A program made the translations under genes and the position numbers. From positions 1 through 38,945 of the forward strand of contig JAOBWO010000267.1 of NCBI GenBank assembly GCA_025463415.1: DNA of 38,945 bases, given 5' to 3'. The DNA comes from Acidimicrobiales bacterium. GTDB lineage: Bacteria > Actinomycetota > Acidimicrobiia > Acidimicrobiales > Ilumatobacteraceae. Positions 38,915-38,945 of the stretch are shown piece by piece; positions within the stretch are counted from its first letter, which is position 1; each line of letters opens with the position of its first letter. The notes below the pieces were generated by a model. That model ran no database searches, was not told the origin of the DNA, and worked only from the letters and a program-made list of their open reading frames with translations.

Positions 38915-38945
38915 TGCTCCCCCTTATGTGTGGATAGTTGCCCGG

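Overview
The window is a gene-dense, very GC-rich piece of a chromosome. The gene content and order point to an actinobacterium. The run SAF protein - FmdB-like protein - galU - moeA - SepX/GlpR-like membrane protein is a known actinobacterial order, and many genes start 6-9 nt after a TANNNT box, the signature of leaderless transcripts. Gene style (PAP2, PaiB, M23 pairs, Thr/Ser-rich lipoproteins) would fit the class Acidimicrobiia, but that placement is inference. No phage, integron, CRISPR array or classical insertion sequence is visible.

Layout. 1-4.0 kb (minus strand): 3'-truncated dxs, a GT39-type membrane glycosyltransferase, a PAP2 phosphatase and a small thioesterase. 4.1-7.8 kb (plus): tldD-tldE(pmbA) and an isopenicillin-N-synthase-like oxygenase, closed by a 15-bp-stem terminator. 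7.9-11.0 kb: two paralogous small lipoproteins on either side of a metallophosphoesterase, then an RmlD-like reductase divergent from a PHP phosphoesterase. 11.0-18.3 kb: the conserved cell-envelope/division/molybdenum-cofactor block (SAF protein, cysteine-less FmdB/Ruc-like protein, galU, glycolipid-binding protein, moeA, moaA, a secreted protein, moaC, a possible 34-codon linker ORF and the SepX/GlpR-like protein). 18.4 kb: tRNA-Ala(CGC). 18.6-24 kb: two paralogous secreted M23 proteins bracketing a PaiB-like flavoprotein, a YdeP-type molybdo-oxidoreductase and a GNAT-like protein. 24-26.6 kb: pepN. 26.6-38.9 kb: a nucleoside/sugar-phosphate salvage block: PfkB (adenosine-kinase-like), phosphosugar mutase, upp, add coupled to a PhyH dioxygenase, queF, and a complete BMP/Nup-type nucleoside ABC importer.

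How the genes fit together. MoaA and MoaC make cyclic pyranopterin monophosphate; MoeA inserts molybdate, and the YdeP-type enzyme is a plausible user of the cofactor. The moeA copy may instead, or also, be the gephyrin-like Glp that works with a SepX/GlpR membrane receptor in division. The importer would feed nucleosides to adenosine deaminase, a ribose-phosphate mutase, uracil phosphoribosyltransferase and adenosine kinase.

Most unusual points. (1) Three gap-free 67-bp repeats at 29.3-31.1 kb each follow a stop codon in the same orientation. Two of them flank, in inverted orientation, an AbiEi/DUF559-like nuclease gene whose last codons lie inside a repeat. (2) An FmdB/Ruc-type protein has lost all four zinc cysteines. 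(3) An ORF is wedged between moaC and the SepX-like gene with stop/start overlaps at both ends, in a palindrome-rich junction. (4) Sixteen starts follow a leaderless promoter pattern, including two divergent -10 boxes that share two bases. (5) QueF has Ala in place of a catalytic-pocket His. There is no gene-free stretch longer than about 300 bases.
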